DNA of 64,000 bases from assembly GCA_016647705.1 (NCBI GenBank), contig CM028326.1, positions 47,631,285 to 47,695,284 of the forward strand, in the 5' to 3' direction. The stretch comes from Eucommia ulmoides (taxonomy: Eukaryota > Streptophyta > Magnoliopsida > Garryales > Eucommiaceae). This document shows positions 12,426 through 24,097 of this stretch, piece by piece. A program made the position numbers and the translations under genes. The notes beneath the pieces are model-generated. The model saw only the letters and a list, made by a program, of their open reading frames with translations, ran no database searches and was not told the DNA's origin. Position 1 is the stretch's first letter, and every line of letters starts with the position of its first letter.

Positions 12426-12450
12426 GAGAAAATATATATATATATATATA
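12345..12450 (+). repeat. (AAT)n plus (TA)n microsatellite inside integrase
   Basis: An uninterrupted AAT/ATA run of about 80 bp (12,345-12,424), a short 'aaagagaaa' spacer, then TA repeats to about 12,450. Upstream reads 'DKVKVI' and downstream reads 'QNRQKSYAD'. Both belong to one continuous motif in intact relatives, so the microsatellite has expanded within the integrase C-terminal region. Confidence 0.9.
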
Positions 12451-12455
12451 TTTAC

Positions 12456-12930
12456 TCAGAATCGACAAAAGAGTTATGCAGACAAATGCCGGTAGGAGTT
12501 GAAGTTCAAAGTAAGAGATCACGTGTTCTTGCGTATTTCTCCATGAAGAGGCATAATAAGGTTCGGGAAGAAAGAGAAGTTGAGTCCAAGATATATCGGA
12601 CCCTACAAAATCTTAGATCGGGTTGGCGTGACAGCCTATTAACTTTCTTTACCACCGGAGCTGTCTCGACTACACTACATTTTCCATGTATCACTGTTCC
12701 AAAAATATGCACTAGATCCTTCTCATGTGTTGACTTCGCAGATGATCGAATTGGAAGCAGATTTGACCTATGTTGAGAAGCCAGTCCAAATCCTGAGTCG
12801 TAAGGACCAGGTGTTACGGACGAAAACGATCCCATTAGTCAAAGTGTTGTGGAGCGATTAAGTAGTGGAAAAGGCAACATGGGAGCGGGAAGACGAAAAG
12901 GGGAACAAACGCCCACATTTGTTCATTTAG
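12456..12930 (+). pseudogene. Integrase C-terminus with chromodomain-like tail
   Basis: After the microsatellite the frame resumes with 'SYAD', then 'KVRDHVFLRISPMK', and later 'YVEKPVQILSRKDQVLR', 'TKTIPLVKVLWSD', 'VVEKATWEREDE' and 'RPHLFI' before a stop near 12,930. Aromatic and acidic residues in this order are those of the chromodomain tail used by chromoviruses to target chromatin. A stop interrupts the segment just before VVEKATW, and the frame is disturbed between 12,590 and 12,720. Confidence 0.83.
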
Positions 12931-12973
12931 GTAAAAAATATATATATATAAAATTTCGGGACGAAATTTCTTT

Positions 12974-12987
12974 TAGGAAGGAAGAGT
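12974..12987 (+). other. Polypurine tract
   Basis: Purine-rich 'aggaaggaagag' abuts the 3' LTR. It follows the 'gggacgaaatttcttttagg' box that typically precedes the 3' LTR in Tekay-type elements. It would prime plus-strand DNA synthesis. Confidence 0.85.
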
Positions 12988-13200
12988 TGTAAGGCTCAAA
13001 TCATAATAAGTACGTCATTAATAGTTGTATTTTAAAGTATTGGGAAATTTGGGATAAATTTTTGTTAGTAAAAATTAAAATTTAAAGGTGTAGGGGTCAA
13101 TTTGTAATTTGCAAAATATTAAATTTGAATTTGGGTACCACTAAAGACCTAATGAAAACTGAAGGGGAGAGATAATGTAATTTTGGCAAATGAATTTATA

Positions 13201-13245
<45 letters not shown>

Positions 13246-15889
13246 ACATGCCGTCGGTGGAATCCAGAGTAAATCGAAATCATGACGTGGCAGCGTTATG
13301 ATCAATGAATACCACTTAATCCATGCATATAAATGCATCCGTGCAGGGATCATGATCAAAAACGAGGTAAGTAAATCTGAAAACACAACATTCTAGAGAG
13401 AGAGGAAGCTTGGCCGGCGGTGATGGGTTCAGAGTGACGGCGCTGTTCCGGCGTGGGCGTGTGGTCGTCGTTGGTGAGTAGGTGTGTGTGTGTGTGTTTC
13501 TCGTGTGTTCTGTGCAAGTTGACGTTGCGAGGGTATATGTGGAATCGTCATTTGCTCCTCCGGCGATTTTTATGGGTATACGTGGGTGTGTCGTTCGGCT
13601 CTTCTGTTCGGGACAGTGTGTGTGTGTGTGTGCATTTCCTGATCGATTGACGGTGACCCCCAACGTTGTGAGGAGGTGGGGTTCGTCGGTTTGGTTTGGT
13701 CGGAGGTATAATTTTGTCCGACGAGTGTGTGTGTATGTGTGTTTCGGACATTCGTGTTTGTGTGTGTTTGGGTGTGATTCGGTTTGTGTGTGTAGTCTGA
13801 TGCGTGTGTGGGTGATCGTGTCTTGTGGGCGTGGTGTAGACTGTTGTGGTTGTGTGGGTGTCGTTGGATGTTCGTCGACGGTAAGCTTAGAGAGAGAAAT
13901 GGGTGTGTTTTCCGTTGGCCGTGTGTGGGTCTGTGCATCCGTGTGTGTTGTGTGTGTGTTGTACGTAAGAGTGTGTATTTGGTTCGGTGGTGTTGCCGTT
14001 CGGCGGTGTGTGTGTAGATCGCCAGAGTTGTCGCCAGAGAGTTAGAGAGAGAGGAAGTGGGTATGTGTGTGTGGGCGTGTGGTCGTCTCTGTATGAGTGT
14101 TGTGTGTGTGCTGCTGTGATTGTAGGCGAGTGGTCAGTTGTGGGTTGGCCGGCGGACGGTGGCAGGGAGAAGTGGAAGAAGCCGATGGCTGCAACGGAAT
14201 AGCAAATAGAAACGGAAAGTAGAAGCAAGAAACGGGAAAGAAAAGAAAAGGAAAAAAAAAAAAAAAGAAAAAAAAAACAAGGGGAAAAAAAGAATAAAAA
14301 ATGGGGAATTTGCAGAAATCACCCCAGAGAAATCTAAAACCGATCACGTGGTCGCCAAACGCTTTGGAAACAGGTGAAATTTCAATCGATGAATAATTTT
14401 CATGAAATTAAATTTTATCTAGCGTTACAAATCCTAAAATCGTAATAATTTCGTAACGATTAATTAATTTTAATTATGTGGTACATAAAATAGTAACGAT
14501 TCGGAATATAGGATATGCATTGCATGATTAGGATGTTTTAGGTAAGATATTAATTTAGGCTCTGTTACTATTAGGTTCGCAGGCACCGGTGTCCCGATAG
14601 AGTGTGGTCAGTGAAGGTTTTGGAGAGCGGATAACGAGGTGAGTGTACTGTCTTCTTGCCAAACTATTTTTCTATGTATATATATGATGAAATATGTAAT
14701 TATTTAAACGGTATGAATTTATGGATCAAGTAGGATTTGAGTGGGTTGGTAAACTGGATTTTCAAAAAATTTCGATAGTTTTCGAAAAAAAATTGAAAAC
14801 GAATTTTTGTTGGACTTGGTGAAATTAGACGGTGTTTTTAAAAGAGAATAGAAAACATATGTTTTTCTAAAAATGCCTGGTTTTCTAAAAATAAAATGTG
14901 GAAAAGTGGTTTTGATAAAATCAGACGTTTTCTTTAAAAGAAAGTGTGAAATATGATTTTTGGATTTAAAAGTTGGTTTTGAGGAAAAGAGATAGACGTG
15001 GTGATTTGACGATATTGAGTAGACGACATTTATTGAGTTGTGATTCGATGATGCTGTATTTGATTTTGACGATGCCATGGTTGTTCTCCCCGAAAGGGGT
15101 GTGGTTTCTCCCCGAAAAGGGTGTGGATTATATTTCTCCCCGCAAGGGGTGTGGATTCTTCCCATAGGATGTGGATAGTTCTCCCCGTAAGGGGTGTAGA
15201 TTATATTTCTCCCCAACAGGGGTGTGGATATTTCATAGGAAGGCTTTCCTACGGATGTTACGGTACCGTTGCAACTCCCGATCGTAAGGTTAAAACGATC
15301 ACTATAGCTAGCCAGTGTGTGTGTTGTGGTGGAGTGGTGGTTTGAGATGTGGTGTTTTACTTATATTGGGTGATTTATTTTTTATTATGGTGATTGGTAT
15401 GATTTTATACTAGATGGATTTGGATGAAACTTATACTTACTGGTTTATTTTCACTGCTTATATTATGGAGAATTTTACTAGTTACGCGTTGTTTACATAC
15501 TTACGCTTGATCCATTTAGATGTTGTAGAATGATTTATTATTACAAAATATTTTTACTAAGAAGGCAATACACTCGTCGGTAAAATAGCTAGGAGTCAGT
15601 CGGTCCCCTACTAGCGCTAGATAGAGTTATACGGGTCATGCGATGGAGTCATTTGAGAGGAATTTTGAGGCGAGGTGTCAAAGATGAATCTAAGTGAGAT
15701 GCATGGGATTCGAATTTTGGTTATTCTTATATTTCGGACAGTGTGTCCCTATCAGTTGGAATTATGTATATGTTGTACATATTATTTGTTTGTATATTAT
15801 CATTATTGTGGTTATCTAGTCAGTTAGGTGATGTCATGTCGACGTCACGCCGGCCCCAGGGTGACAGGAGTCTGGGGTAGGGTGTGACA
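12988..15889 (+). repeat. 3' LTR of the Tekay-type element
   Basis: TGTAAGGCTC...TGTGACA. It is slightly longer than the 5' LTR. Contributing differences include a longer TA/TATG repeat (13,204-13,250), a longer A-rich run (14,250-14,290) and an additional hairpin unit at 15,083-15,235. Confidence 0.93.
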
Positions 15890-16257
15890 ATAATAACATG
15901 ATATACTTGATCTAATATACCCAATTATATGTTTATATCATGATGTGATGTGTTCAACACATACCTTGCATGCATTAGATGTTCAAAATCTGCGTACAAT
16001 GATAATACGATCTATATATGTATACATTTGTGATATCTCGATTTTAACATGTTCAATATACTTATATATCACAATATGTGTCATCGATTTGATCAATACA
16101 TGTATATATGAGAAATTGACTTTTCGATCACAAATATGCTTAAATTACTTAAACTTGATTTATATGTGATCATAAGGTACATTACATGATTTTAATATAA
16201 AAACACTTGATATCATGGTTTGAACATGTCTATAGCATTATTATATCACGATCTATA

Positions 16258-17078
16258 CAATAAGATTGATCGTTACCTACTCAATCGAAAAAAATCACCT
16301 ATTGATCATAATTATGCGAAAATGAAAATTTACGTTCTTAACATGATCACAAGGTACATTGTATTTTTTCAATCATTATAACACTTCAAATATCTTTGTT
16401 ACATGTTTTAAAAGTGTTTAAAATGATAAACGATCATGAAACGAGCCAAAAACCAAAAATGAACCAAAAATAGAATTGTTTAAAACACTATAGCATAAGT
16501 AGTTTACTACTTAATACCAAATGTAGTCGACTAAGTTTGAGCAGGATGCTTTCTCTCTCCTGCTCTATTTTTGGTTTGACCATTTGGCAACGGAAGTTTG
16601 TTTAAATTGTTGTATGATGATTCTTATACCTTAAAATGATTATTTAACATGTTATCATCATACATGTTATCCATGCAATAAGATTCATCGTTACCTACTA
16701 AATCGAAAAAATCATCTATTGATCATAATCATGCGAAAATGAAAATTTATGTTCTTAACATGATCACAAGGCACATTGTGTTTTTCTAATCATTATAACA
16801 CTTCAAATATATTTACTACATGTTTTAAAAGTGTTTGAAATGATAAACGATCATGAAACGAGCCAAAAACCAAAAATGGACGAAAAATAGAATTGTTGAA
16901 AACACTATAGCATAAGTAGTTTACTACTTATGCCAGATGTAGTCAACTAAGTTTGAGCAGAATGTTTTCTCTCTCCTGCTCTATTTTCGGTTTGACCATT
17001 TGGCAACGGAAGTTTGTTTAAATTGTTGTAATGATTCCTATACCTTAAAATGATTATTTAACATGTTATCATCATTCA
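16258..17078 (+). repeat. Direct tandem duplication, about 418-bp period
   Basis: Two adjacent copies each begin at 'caataagatt' (16,258 and 16,676) and run to the 'atttaacatgttatcatcat' stretch. Each carries an 'agtagtttactact' palindrome, a 'gagcagga/gagcagaa' segment and 'ctctctcctgctctattt'. They lie in the outer SIRE-type solo LTR, upstream of its TATA-like box at 17,968, and are clearly diverged by point changes. Confidence 0.88.
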
Positions 17079-17967
17079 ATTTGATCAATATATTGTTGAA
17101 TTGAAGAGAATTTGATCACAACAATTTGACCACATTAAGAACTCATTTTACTGTTATTTATCATGAACTCAAACTCGGTTTTACATATCAAATCTTGATC
17201 GGAATGCTCAATTCATGTTATCATATGTTAGTATAATGTGTTTACATGATATATACATGATTGATTGATATGTTTATCATTATATCTATGATTAATTGAC
17301 AAATTGGTTCAAAGAGTATGAAAAATCTGTTTTCTACATATGAAATGAATTCTAAGTGTTCAATTGCTTGAAATGCGTGTATGTTCTCAAATGTATTGTA
17401 TACATGTATAATATACTTTATACATATATTATACACATGCTCAAATACATAATCATGTATGTATACAAGTATTAGATTTGAATTTGTTAAGAAAATCAAG
17501 TGGGAATACAAAAAATATTATTTTGACTTGGTGGTAGGGTAGCTCATTTATTGCTAACCCATACATGTTCCCCACCATGAATCTGTCAACTTATTTTCAT
17601 TATCTTATTTCATTTTCAAAGTTGAGGAGACTTACCTTTAATGATTCCAATCCAACTTTGAAGACTTCCATCATAAATTGTCTACATTTATTATTACTAA
17701 CCAGACTCAATTATATACATTGTATATGTAATCAAATGACTGTAATTTTTCACTACCACAAAGATAATAATGGACTATGGGTCTTTTGCATTTAATTATA
17801 CCTATCCAGCATTTACGAGGTTAGAAAAGTAGAAGGAATCTTGACAAATCTTCAGAGATAATGGAGAGGAGTCTTGCATTTGTGTCTTGACAATTTGAAG
17901 AGAAGCTCTAACGGTCACTACTCTCTCAACTTTTCAAGTGTGATACCTTCTCTACATTCTCTAGACA

Positions 17968-17976
17968 TATATAAAA
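17968..17976 (+). promoter_or_regulatory. TATA-like box of the outer SIRE-type LTR
   Basis: TATATAAAA, about 840 bp before the LTR end and downstream of the duplicated 418-bp block. It fits the place of a core promoter but is inferred from sequence only. Confidence 0.4.
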
Positions 17977-18805
17977 TGGGAATATTGCTAGAAGATTCAA
18001 CTAACCAAGTGAATCAATCAAGTGAGCCACAAGATCAATCACACCAAAGTACTTCAAAGAGCTATACTACAAAGTGATATTCCTTTACTTCATCTCTTTG
18101 ATTCTTATTCTTACACTACTTGTGTGATCACTCTTTTACTTAAAGTTTATCTATTATTTCTTAAGTGATATTTGTGAGAATCACTAAATACTAGTGAGTC
18201 AAAGTGGTGTAATCTTTATAGAGAGTATTTAGAGCTCCAAGGTCAATTTTGTAAGTTAGATTACAAAACTATTTTGAGTGTTGTATTGAGAAATTTTACT
18301 TCATATAAACATCCAAGTAAGGAAGATTCTCAACATCACTACATTAAGATCGACTTGTGAAGAAGTTGAAGAAGACTAAAAGAGATGCCTTTGGTGGTGA
18401 CAGATTGATCTCGCCAGGAAGACGATCACGTTGAAAGGTTGCTCTTTACCCGTAAGAAGATTAAAAGATTATAAACGGTTTTATCTTCACCCGTAAGAAT
18501 ATTGTAAACGATTTAATCTTCATCCGTAAGAAGATTAAGGATTAGTGAACTACAACTCTCTGTCGAGAGCGCAGATGAGTAGACTAGGCAAAAAGGTTTT
18601 GCTGAACTACTATAGATCCCTTATGTCTTGTGGTTTTATTGTCTCTATCCCTTACTCTTTACTTTGATCATTTTGATTTGATTGATTATTCTACTATACA
18701 CACAATCACAAGAACTAGTAAGTTTGATTTGAGATATTAGTAGAAAGATTTCATGAAAAGTTTTTATAGATCCAATTCACCCCCCTCTTGGATCAATCTC
18801 TGGGC

Positions 18806-18913
<108 letters not shown>

Positions 18914-19008
18914 AATATGGGGAAAAAACATAATAACGTTTTTAAAAAATTACTTTTGGGAAAAAGTGTATTTTAAAGACAACATGTAAAATGGTTGTTA
19001 GGAAAACA

Positions 19009-19130
19009 AGTTTGGAAAAATACTTTTTAAAGACATTAAGTTTGGAAAAATACTTTTTTAAAGACATGAAGTTTATCAAAATACCTTTCAAAGATATTAT
19101 GTTTAAGAAGATTTACTTTTTAAAGACCTT
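19009..19130 (+). repeat. Tandem repeat, about 30-bp units
   Basis: Three to four imperfect units of the form 'aagtttggaaaaatacttt' followed by 'ttaaagacat', within the outer LTR region. Confidence 0.7.
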
Positions 19131-20084
19131 ATCTTTTTCAAGAAGAAACTTAAAAATAATTTCTTTAAATAAATAAAGTACATTTTTTTTAGAGTAAAAC
19201 ACAAAGTCCTCTTCATGAAGAAAGCTTTTTATGTAGAACTCTTTTTTTCTTTTTTGTTTGTTTAAGGCAAAATAATGACAAAACATGAAACTAAAGGTAA
19301 TGATATGCATTTTTTTATTCTTGTCAAGAACATTACAATCAAATTTACTTGCTTAGGCAATGTTAATGTTATTGTGTGCTTTTGTTAGTAATATATATGG
19401 CCAATCCTACTCATAACTAAGGAGGAAATATTTATGAAGAAAGCACACACTTTTTCCACAAGGGATAAAGGGTCTCTCTTTATTCCTTCTTTTAACAACA
19501 AGGGTCTTGACATAGATTTATATAGGGCCAGTTCAAAGACTGGACTTACATATAGATAGGGTGCCAGTCCATGAGCTGAGACTTAGTGCCAATCCATGAT
19601 CTAGGCTAAAGCGCGATAAGTCGTAGAGCGGAAAAAATAAATAGTCAATAGTTATTAATTAGTTGTTTTATTTAAGGTTTTTTGAGTTTGGTTTCTTGTA
19701 TTTCTTAACAAAATACAAAAATGATAAGCACACCAAAAGCTTCTTGTAGTTCTTGACCAAAGAGAATGATAGTATACAAAAAAAAAAAAAAAAAAAAAAA
19801 GGACGAAGAAGACTTACCTAACTTAGGGGAGTGGCATTTCCCTAAGTGTGTTGCCTCATTCTCCTTCTTTATCTTTTTCTTATTCTTTTGCTCAGTTATT
19901 GTTCTAGGGTTTCTTGAATTACTTATAAAAGAGTGTGAAGATGAGGCTTTGATGGATTTTTAGAATATCTTTTAAGGTGTTTAAGAGGTAACATGCTTAG
20001 GGATGAAGCAAACTCGAGAGAGGATTTGAGATTAGGGAGAGAAAAATAAGTGAGCAGTGTACGACCCTTAAGAAAAATGGCCCC

Positions 20085-20092
20085 CTTTTATA
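20085..20092 (-). promoter_or_regulatory. TATA box on the minus strand
   Basis: On the minus strand the text reads 'gcctataaaagggggcc', then a pyrimidine-rich leader. This is the best promoter-like sequence outside the recognised LTRs. It suggests the outer LTR is transcribed leftward. Confidence 0.45.
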
Positions 20093-22633
20093 GGCAATTG
20101 GTTTCATAGGTATTCATGAATATGCAGGCCAATCTGAAGGCATTTAATGTCATTTGATTGATGGGGGGCTCCTATCTTAGGTTGTAATGATGACTTTCCT
20201 AGCCTTCTTATATGTGGTATGGCATGAAAATTATTGAACCCTAGGTTTTGATAGACAATTAAATATTGATGTTTTTGGTAGAACTAATATGTTTGTTGAA
20301 TATTTCATAAAAGAGTTTCATATAGTTGTTTAAGAAGAAGATCTCATGAAGAAAACATAAAGGGTGTAAAGAATGACACAATGAATAAATGAAGAGTGTT
20401 GAAGACAATGATAGAGTTTAAGATCCTAATTAATGATTTGTATGTACTCCTTATGTTAAATGAAATTGATAATTGATCTAATTAGAAAATATGGTTTAAA
20501 GTATAAAAAGTTGTATTTTCGGGTGAAATCGGTCAACCAAGAAAAGCAATCGGTCAACCGTTTGAAACAGTGACTAAATTGGTGGAGGAAGTGGACATCC
20601 TGAAGCAGTTGGTCAACCGAGTGGAAGAATTCTGTTAACCATTTCAGGCAGTAAGTTTTTTTAAGCTAAATTAGACCGTCCAGTATCAATCAGTCAATTG
20701 ATTGGAACAAATCAGTTAACCATTTGAGTCAGTATATTTTTCGGAGCAAAAGTGAACCAACCTGTATAATTCGGTCCTCCAAATACGAAAATTTGGTCAA
20801 CCGATTGGCCTGTGGGTTTTGGCTGGGTTTGGGCTCTGAATCAATTAGTCAATTGACTTTTTGGGTTCGGTTAACCGATAATGTCGATTGTGATTTCATG
20901 TGACTTGGTCTGTTGGTCAAATACTATCCTATTTTTAGGATTCCAAGGGAGAGATTTGAAAGATTTGAACTGATTTAAGATATGGTATATCTATTTGATT
21001 ATCTCTTTTGATTTGGTCCACATAATTTGTAATTCTATTAATTTAAGTTGATTAATACTTTTTTTTTTAAAATTGTAAATTGAGAATTATTTGATAGATT
21101 TAAAAGATATTTTTAAGTGGATTACCCCAAAAATGGAAGATAATATTATATGGGGTCTAAGAGTGTCTTTTAGTGGCATGTCTTTTGAAAAGTAGCCGTT
21201 GGAGGGCTTGATATCTGTCTATAGAAATAGACCTACAGGATTGAGAGAAATTACATTAAGAACAATCAGTTTGTGATATTCTAAGATTGATTTTTATGCT
21301 TAGATTTTTGTGAGATATTTTGTTCTCAATTCGTGATCTAAATCGCTGTTGATTTAGTGTCATTGATTTGTGCTCTATTGCGATTCTGTTTCCATCTTCG
21401 GTGTTTTCTCAGTGAGATTTTTCTAAGCTTTTGTTATTTATTTTGAATTCATATTATTTTTGATTGCTTGGTGGTAGGGCGTAAAATACGCCGCTACTTA
21501 CACTCGCAAATATACGAGGTCTAAGTTTTAGTATAGTGTGATCGTGAAAGTTCGGATTATCGTATCCACAGGGATTGGTATCGTTACTATCGAATACCGC
21601 GTTTGTTATGACCTAATTTTATATAGGCGAAAAACAAATGTAATAAATTAATTAAATTAATACTAATATAACCTAAATTAACTACACTAATATGCTAATA
21701 TATTTTAGGGTCAAGAATTGCCTAAGGATTAACGTGTTTACAAATACGTGTTCGATCTCGATTTAATCACGTTTACGGTGTTCAACCTATTTGACAACCT
21801 CGGTACGTAAACTCCACCGCCACCTCACCCGAGTGTAAGAAGGGAAAATACATGACTTCTAGTCAACGAAGAAGTCTCCCTCAATGTCTTAATGACCCTA
21901 GGTCACGTGAGTCTCGCCCAGCGTCATTGATTGCACATAATCCAACTCCCTCTCGAATTATTGGATCGTGCGTTGTATTTACCCTATCGACAATCTCCGT
22001 TCTAAAACTCCTTCGTCACCTCTCCCGAGGGTAAGACAGGGGATATAACGCAACTTCGTGTCAACGAATAAGTCCCCCTCAACGTCTTAACGACCCTAGG
22101 TCACGTGAGTTTTGCCCCCAACGTCATCGATTGTCCACGATTCTAACCCCGACCAAGTTATAGAATCGTGGCGTTTGTTTATCCTAATCCGAATCCGGGG
22201 TTTGTCAAAATCCCGTATTCTCCATTTATCAATCCAAGCATAATAAATAAATAATACGATAAACACAATCAAACTATGAAGAACAAACATAAACGCAACA
22301 CCGAAATCATCCAAAACACGTATTTATAAATTATATGTTAATCCCTACTACAATCCATATTTAACTCATGGCCATAGACACATATGCAATGAAATAACGA
22401 GCTAAACATGCTCACATAATCCTAATATAAAGAAATAAGGAAAAACAATCGAAGAACTTAACCTCGTCCGAAGATAAACCGCTAAGAACGCTCAACGATC
22501 GATTCACCATCTTCTCCACTTCGGGATGTGAGCTCCATCTCTAAAACTCCTAAATATACCCTTAGATATAGCCTAAGGGGCTCAAAAATGCAAGAGAGCA
22601 AGAGAGAGACCAGAGAAGGGGGAGGAGAGAGGG

Positions 22634-22642
22634 TATTTATAG
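22634..22642 (-). promoter_or_regulatory. TATA box of the nested solo LTR
   Basis: Minus-strand CTATAAATA followed by 'ccctctctcctcccccttc', downstream (on the minus strand) of the palindrome array. A typical LTR core promoter layout, inferred from sequence. Confidence 0.6.
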
Positions 22643-22689
22643 CCAAAATATCCTAAAAATATCTAAAAATATCTCAAGACTGTACAAGG

Positions 22690-22945
22690 GATTTTCGCCT
22701 AGGCAGAGTTAGGTCGGTTCGGCTGATCGCCTAGGCGGTGGACGTGGAAGAACATTCAGTTGGATTTTCGCCTAGGCGGTGGATTTCTCCGCCTAGGCGA
22801 GTGGCTGTCAGTAGCCCATCTTCGTTTTCTGTTGGATTTTTGCATGGCGAAAGAATCTTCGCCTAGGCGGTGGTCCGTCAATAATTTTTTGCTCTTTTCT
22901 CAGCTTCTTCACCGCCTAGGCGGTGGTCTGGACACCTAGGCGGTG
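22690..22945 (-). repeat. CGCCTAGGCG palindrome array
   Basis: At least five occurrences of CGCCTAGGCG or a near-copy, usually followed by 'gtgg'. The decamer is its own reverse complement. The array is upstream of the minus-strand TATA box of the nested LTR, the same arrangement as the GGTCAACCG arrays in the SIRE-type LTRs. Confidence 0.85.
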
Positions 22946-24038
22946 GGCCTGTTTCATATTTTAGTCTCCGAGCTTGTTTATCCACACTCGCTTTGGTTTG
23001 ATCTCATCGTTTTTGCTCTAGTTTCCTATCTTTTTGCCCCCACACACCTGATTTATACAAAAAGTATGAAAACTAATTAAAACATAATAAAATACTATAT
23101 AAACACTCGAAAACTAACTTAATTCGGTTTGGAAATATGTAGGTGGATCACACCTATCACTTGGTCAAAAGATTGTTAGAAAAAAAAATTAAAAGCCTGA
23201 AAAATCTTTTTAAACGATTTTATTTTATTATTAGATTACGTGTTCTAAATTGTGCTACCCACTTATTTATTTAATCAGATTTTAATTTCCTCACATTGCA
23301 TCTATCACGTAGTAATATTCGATAAATTAATAGAGTATATCTGTATTGAGGTAGTAGAAACTCCTTGTGAGAAGAAGCTCAAAATTTTTTGTATTTGTAA
23401 GTTTGAGTGGATTAAACCCGTTTGGGACGGTGTCTAGTCAGGGTAGTTAGGTTTCAATATTTTTCCTGTAAAAAATATTAGGGTTTGAACTTTGTCCTGG
23501 AAAAAAGTTAGGTTATCATTTTCCCTTGAAAAGAATTAGGTTTTGACTATCCCTGCAATTGAATTATGTTTTTTGATTGAATTGTAAAGGTTCATCTTTA
23601 TCTGTGAAAATGATACTTGAGAGAGTAATGAGGTTAATTTTTAGCCTAGTAAAAAGATAGGGTACATCCTTAGATTGGGAAAAGGGTAAAATTATAAAGG
23701 TTGATTATGTGCCTGTAAAAAAATCATTGTAAGAGTTTGGTTCCAACCAATAAAAGAATCAGGGGTTTAGTGGTTGTTAATCTCCATAGAGCTTAGGAGA
23801 CTGGATTAGTAAGGGTAGCTTGCTGAACCAATATATACCTTGGTGTGTTGCGTTGTTTATATTTTTTATATTGCGTTTGGGTGTGTACTTAGTATTAATC
23901 ACTTATCCGATGCGTAACTAAAATAATAATTAATTTCGAAAAATTGATTATTTGATATTAAGTATTTAAAGAATTATTTGTTTAAATTTTATAACCACCT
24001 AATTCACCCCCCCTCTTAGGAAACTCTTTGGGCCAACA

Positions 24039-24053
24039 ATTGGCATCAAAGCT
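24039..24053 (+). other. Primer-binding-like site
   Basis: ATTGGCATCAAAGCT starts right after the LTR end GGCCAACA. It is a diverged form of the tRNA-iMet primer site (TGGTATCAGAGC). Confidence 0.7.
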
Positions 24054-24097
24054 GGTTTTAGCTCGATTACGCTTGACATCCTAGTTAGACCGATCAA

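Larger units (their letters stand above)
6021..15889 (+). mobile_element. Tekay-type Ty3/gypsy chromovirus, both LTRs, degenerate
   Basis: A complete element of about 9.87 kb has two long LTRs (2.85 and 2.90 kb) beginning TGTAAGGC and ending TGTGACA. It also has an initiator-Met-type primer-binding site, a polypurine tract, pol in the order PR-RT-RH-IN and a C-terminal chromodomain-like tail. That order and tail, with long LTRs, fit the Tekay/Del chromovirus lineage. Gag is not recognisable and pol carries many stops and frameshifts, so the element cannot move on its own. Both flanks contain ATAAC (6,016-6,020 and 15,893-15,897). On the right there are three extra bases between the canonical CA end and that copy, so the exact target duplication is uncertain. 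Confidence 0.92.
21472..23159 (-). mobile_element. Solo LTR of another family, reverse orientation
   Basis: A 1,688-bp segment absent from the sister LTR. It begins TGGTAGGG and ends CACCTATCA, and is flanked on both sides by CTTGG (21,467-21,471 and 23,160-23,164). TG...CA ends plus a perfect 5-bp duplication point to an LTR. On the minus strand it reads TGATAGGTGTG..., then an array of CGCCTAGGCG palindromes, then a CTATAAATA box, then a CT-rich leader. So the LTR's sense strand is the minus strand. No coding region accompanies it. A perfect GGCGTA-AAA-TACGCC hairpin lies at the left edge. The 'atccacaggga' box near 21,570 is one I associate with many plant LTR families. Confidence 0.8.
20232..24038 (+). 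repeat. 5' LTR of the SIRE-type element (with nested solo LTR)
   Basis: It runs from TATTGAAC to GGCCAACA. Removing the nested 1,688-bp solo LTR and its duplicated 5 bp leaves about 2.1 kb, close to the 2.3-kb sister LTR at 3,545. It contains the 'ggtcaaccg' motif array (20,528-20,890) and the family's 3' blocks 'ctggattag...agcttgctgaacca' and 'aattcacccccc'. Confidence 0.87.

Noticed and set aside
12049-12522. 157-codon reverse ORF with a long Tyr run
   Set aside because: The Tyr run is the AAT microsatellite read on the minus strand, and the rest is antisense to integrase.
13316-14347. ORFs up to 187 codons in the 3' LTR
   Set aside because: Same GT-rich low-complexity stretch as in the 5' LTR; reading frames differ between the LTRs because of small indels.
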